DNA from: an uncultured Alphaproteobacteria bacterium
Lineage (GTDB): Bacteria > Pseudomonadota > Alphaproteobacteria > Rs-D84
Reading direction: 5' to 3'
Length of the DNA stretch: 5,548 nt
Assembly: GCA_947589625.1 (NCBI GenBank)
Contig: CANQCM010000066.1
Coordinates: forward strand, 1-5,548
In this document: piece by piece, positions 5,058 to 5,548 of the stretch
Position numbering within the stretch: the stretch's first letter is position 1
Layout of the letters: each line of letters starts with the position of its first letter
Translations under genes and position numbers: made by a program
The notes under the pieces: model-generated
Told to the model about the DNA's origin: nothing
Database searches by the model: none
What the model saw: only the letters and a program-made list of their open reading frames with translations

Positions 5058-5548
5058 ATGAAGTTCAAATTACTTTATTTTGGCGAAATTTTAATAAACC
5101 CAAAGAAACGCGCGCAACACATTGCCGATATTCGTATGCAATTTCACCCACAATTAAAGAAATTATTGGAACACCAGCCATGGAATAATATGACCCAATA
5201 TATGATGCCTGGCGCAACAAAAAGCCCTATTACCACGCGTCACGTGGGTGGTATTGATTGGAATCCGATTATAACGCCAAACCTGAAATTACTGGCCGAG
5301 GTTGATATCCAAATGCTGCACCCTGAAATTGTCGGGGTCGCGCGCAGTGATATTGATAACCGTGTTAAAACTATACTTGACGGGTTGCGTTGCCCCCAGA
5401 ATGAACATGAAATCGGGCAAAACACACCGCGCGATATTGGGCCAATTTATACATTGCTGGACGATGACCATTTAATAACAAAATTGTCTGTTAATACCAG
5501 CCACTTGCTGGACACCAGCATGTTTAATCCTGATATTATCAAAAGCCC
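5058..5548 (+). CDS. RusA-like (putative Holliday-junction endonuclease) protein, 3'-truncated by the window
   Basis: The frame is open from the ATG at 5058 to the window end: 163 complete codons and no stop. The central block RSDIDNRVKTILDGL (97-110) fits the RusA acidic signature, in which DxDN..K...D supplies metal-binding aspartates (here Asp98, Asp100, Asp108). LLDDDHLITKLSV (133-145) then matches the downstream D/E-D...I...V element of RusA proteins. Upstream are FHPQLKKL (29-36) and LLAEVDIQML (78-87). The layout resembles a chromosomal, uncharacterised RusA-related family rather than phage RusA (about 120 aa), being longer with an insert between the two acidic blocks. By homology it would cut branched DNA, but activity is inferred only. 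The start has AAGGG 7 bases upstream. It is divergent from gyrB, with overlapping promoters. Confidence 0.78.
   Translation, partial: MKFKLLYFGEILINPKKRAQHIADIRMQFHPQLKKLLEHQPWNNMTQYMMPGATKSPITTRHVGGIDWNPIITPNLKLLAEVDIQMLHPEIVGVARSDIDNRVKTILDGLRCPQNEHEIGQNTPRDIGPIYTLLDDDHLITKLSVNTSHLLDTSMFNPDIIKS

Noticed and set aside
5038..5066. A perfect TTGACA at 5038-5043 as the -35 of the RusA-like gene
   Set aside because: At 16-18 bases spacing there is no -10-like hexamer, and any start would fall inside the coding region after the well-supported ATG. The extended -10 at 4983-4988 explains the gene better.
5240..5471. Minus-strand open frames of about 60 codons opposite the RusA-like gene
   Set aside because: They are antisense to a frame with a ribosome site, a promoter and a conserved acidic signature, and their own translations resemble nothing.

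Overview
The window looks like the chromosome of an alphaproteobacterium with moderately low G+C and the standard bacterial code: TGA ends two of the genes and Trp is TGG. The pointers are the elongator tRNA-Met, whose anticodon arm is of the alphaproteobacterial type, and a full-length 799-residue GyrB. I cannot name the genus. No CRISPR array, insertion sequence, integrase or plasmid gene is visible.

Almost all of the window is one leftward (minus-strand) gene cluster. From right to left it holds gyrB (DNA gyrase subunit B), a HhH-GPD-type DNA glycosylase, two small related proteins of unknown function (163 and 181 aa), ung (family 1 uracil-DNA glycosylase) and an elongator tRNA-Met that ends at a strong intrinsic hairpin terminator. 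Gaps between the protein genes are 6, 10 and 14 bases, followed by a 4-base ATGA overlap, so a single translationally coupled operon is likely. The tRNA has a consensus-like promoter of its own in the 43-base gap after ung, and the terminator can close both transcripts.

To the right of gyrB, a 120-base A/T-rich intergenic region carries two overlapping divergent promoters, a short inverted repeat and A/T tracts spaced at roughly helical intervals. It drives gyrB leftward. Rightward it drives a gene cut off by the window edge, whose product carries a RusA-like (Holliday-junction endonuclease) acidic signature.

The named genes share a DNA-maintenance theme: supercoiling (GyrB), two base-excision glycosylases, and a putative branched-DNA endonuclease. 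The least explained part is the pair of Tyr-rich, AT-rich paralogues between the two glycosylases. They share an N-terminal signature, an FDYxY motif and a similar C-terminal segment, and I recognise no known family in them. They and the divergent promoter region are the parts most worth a second look.
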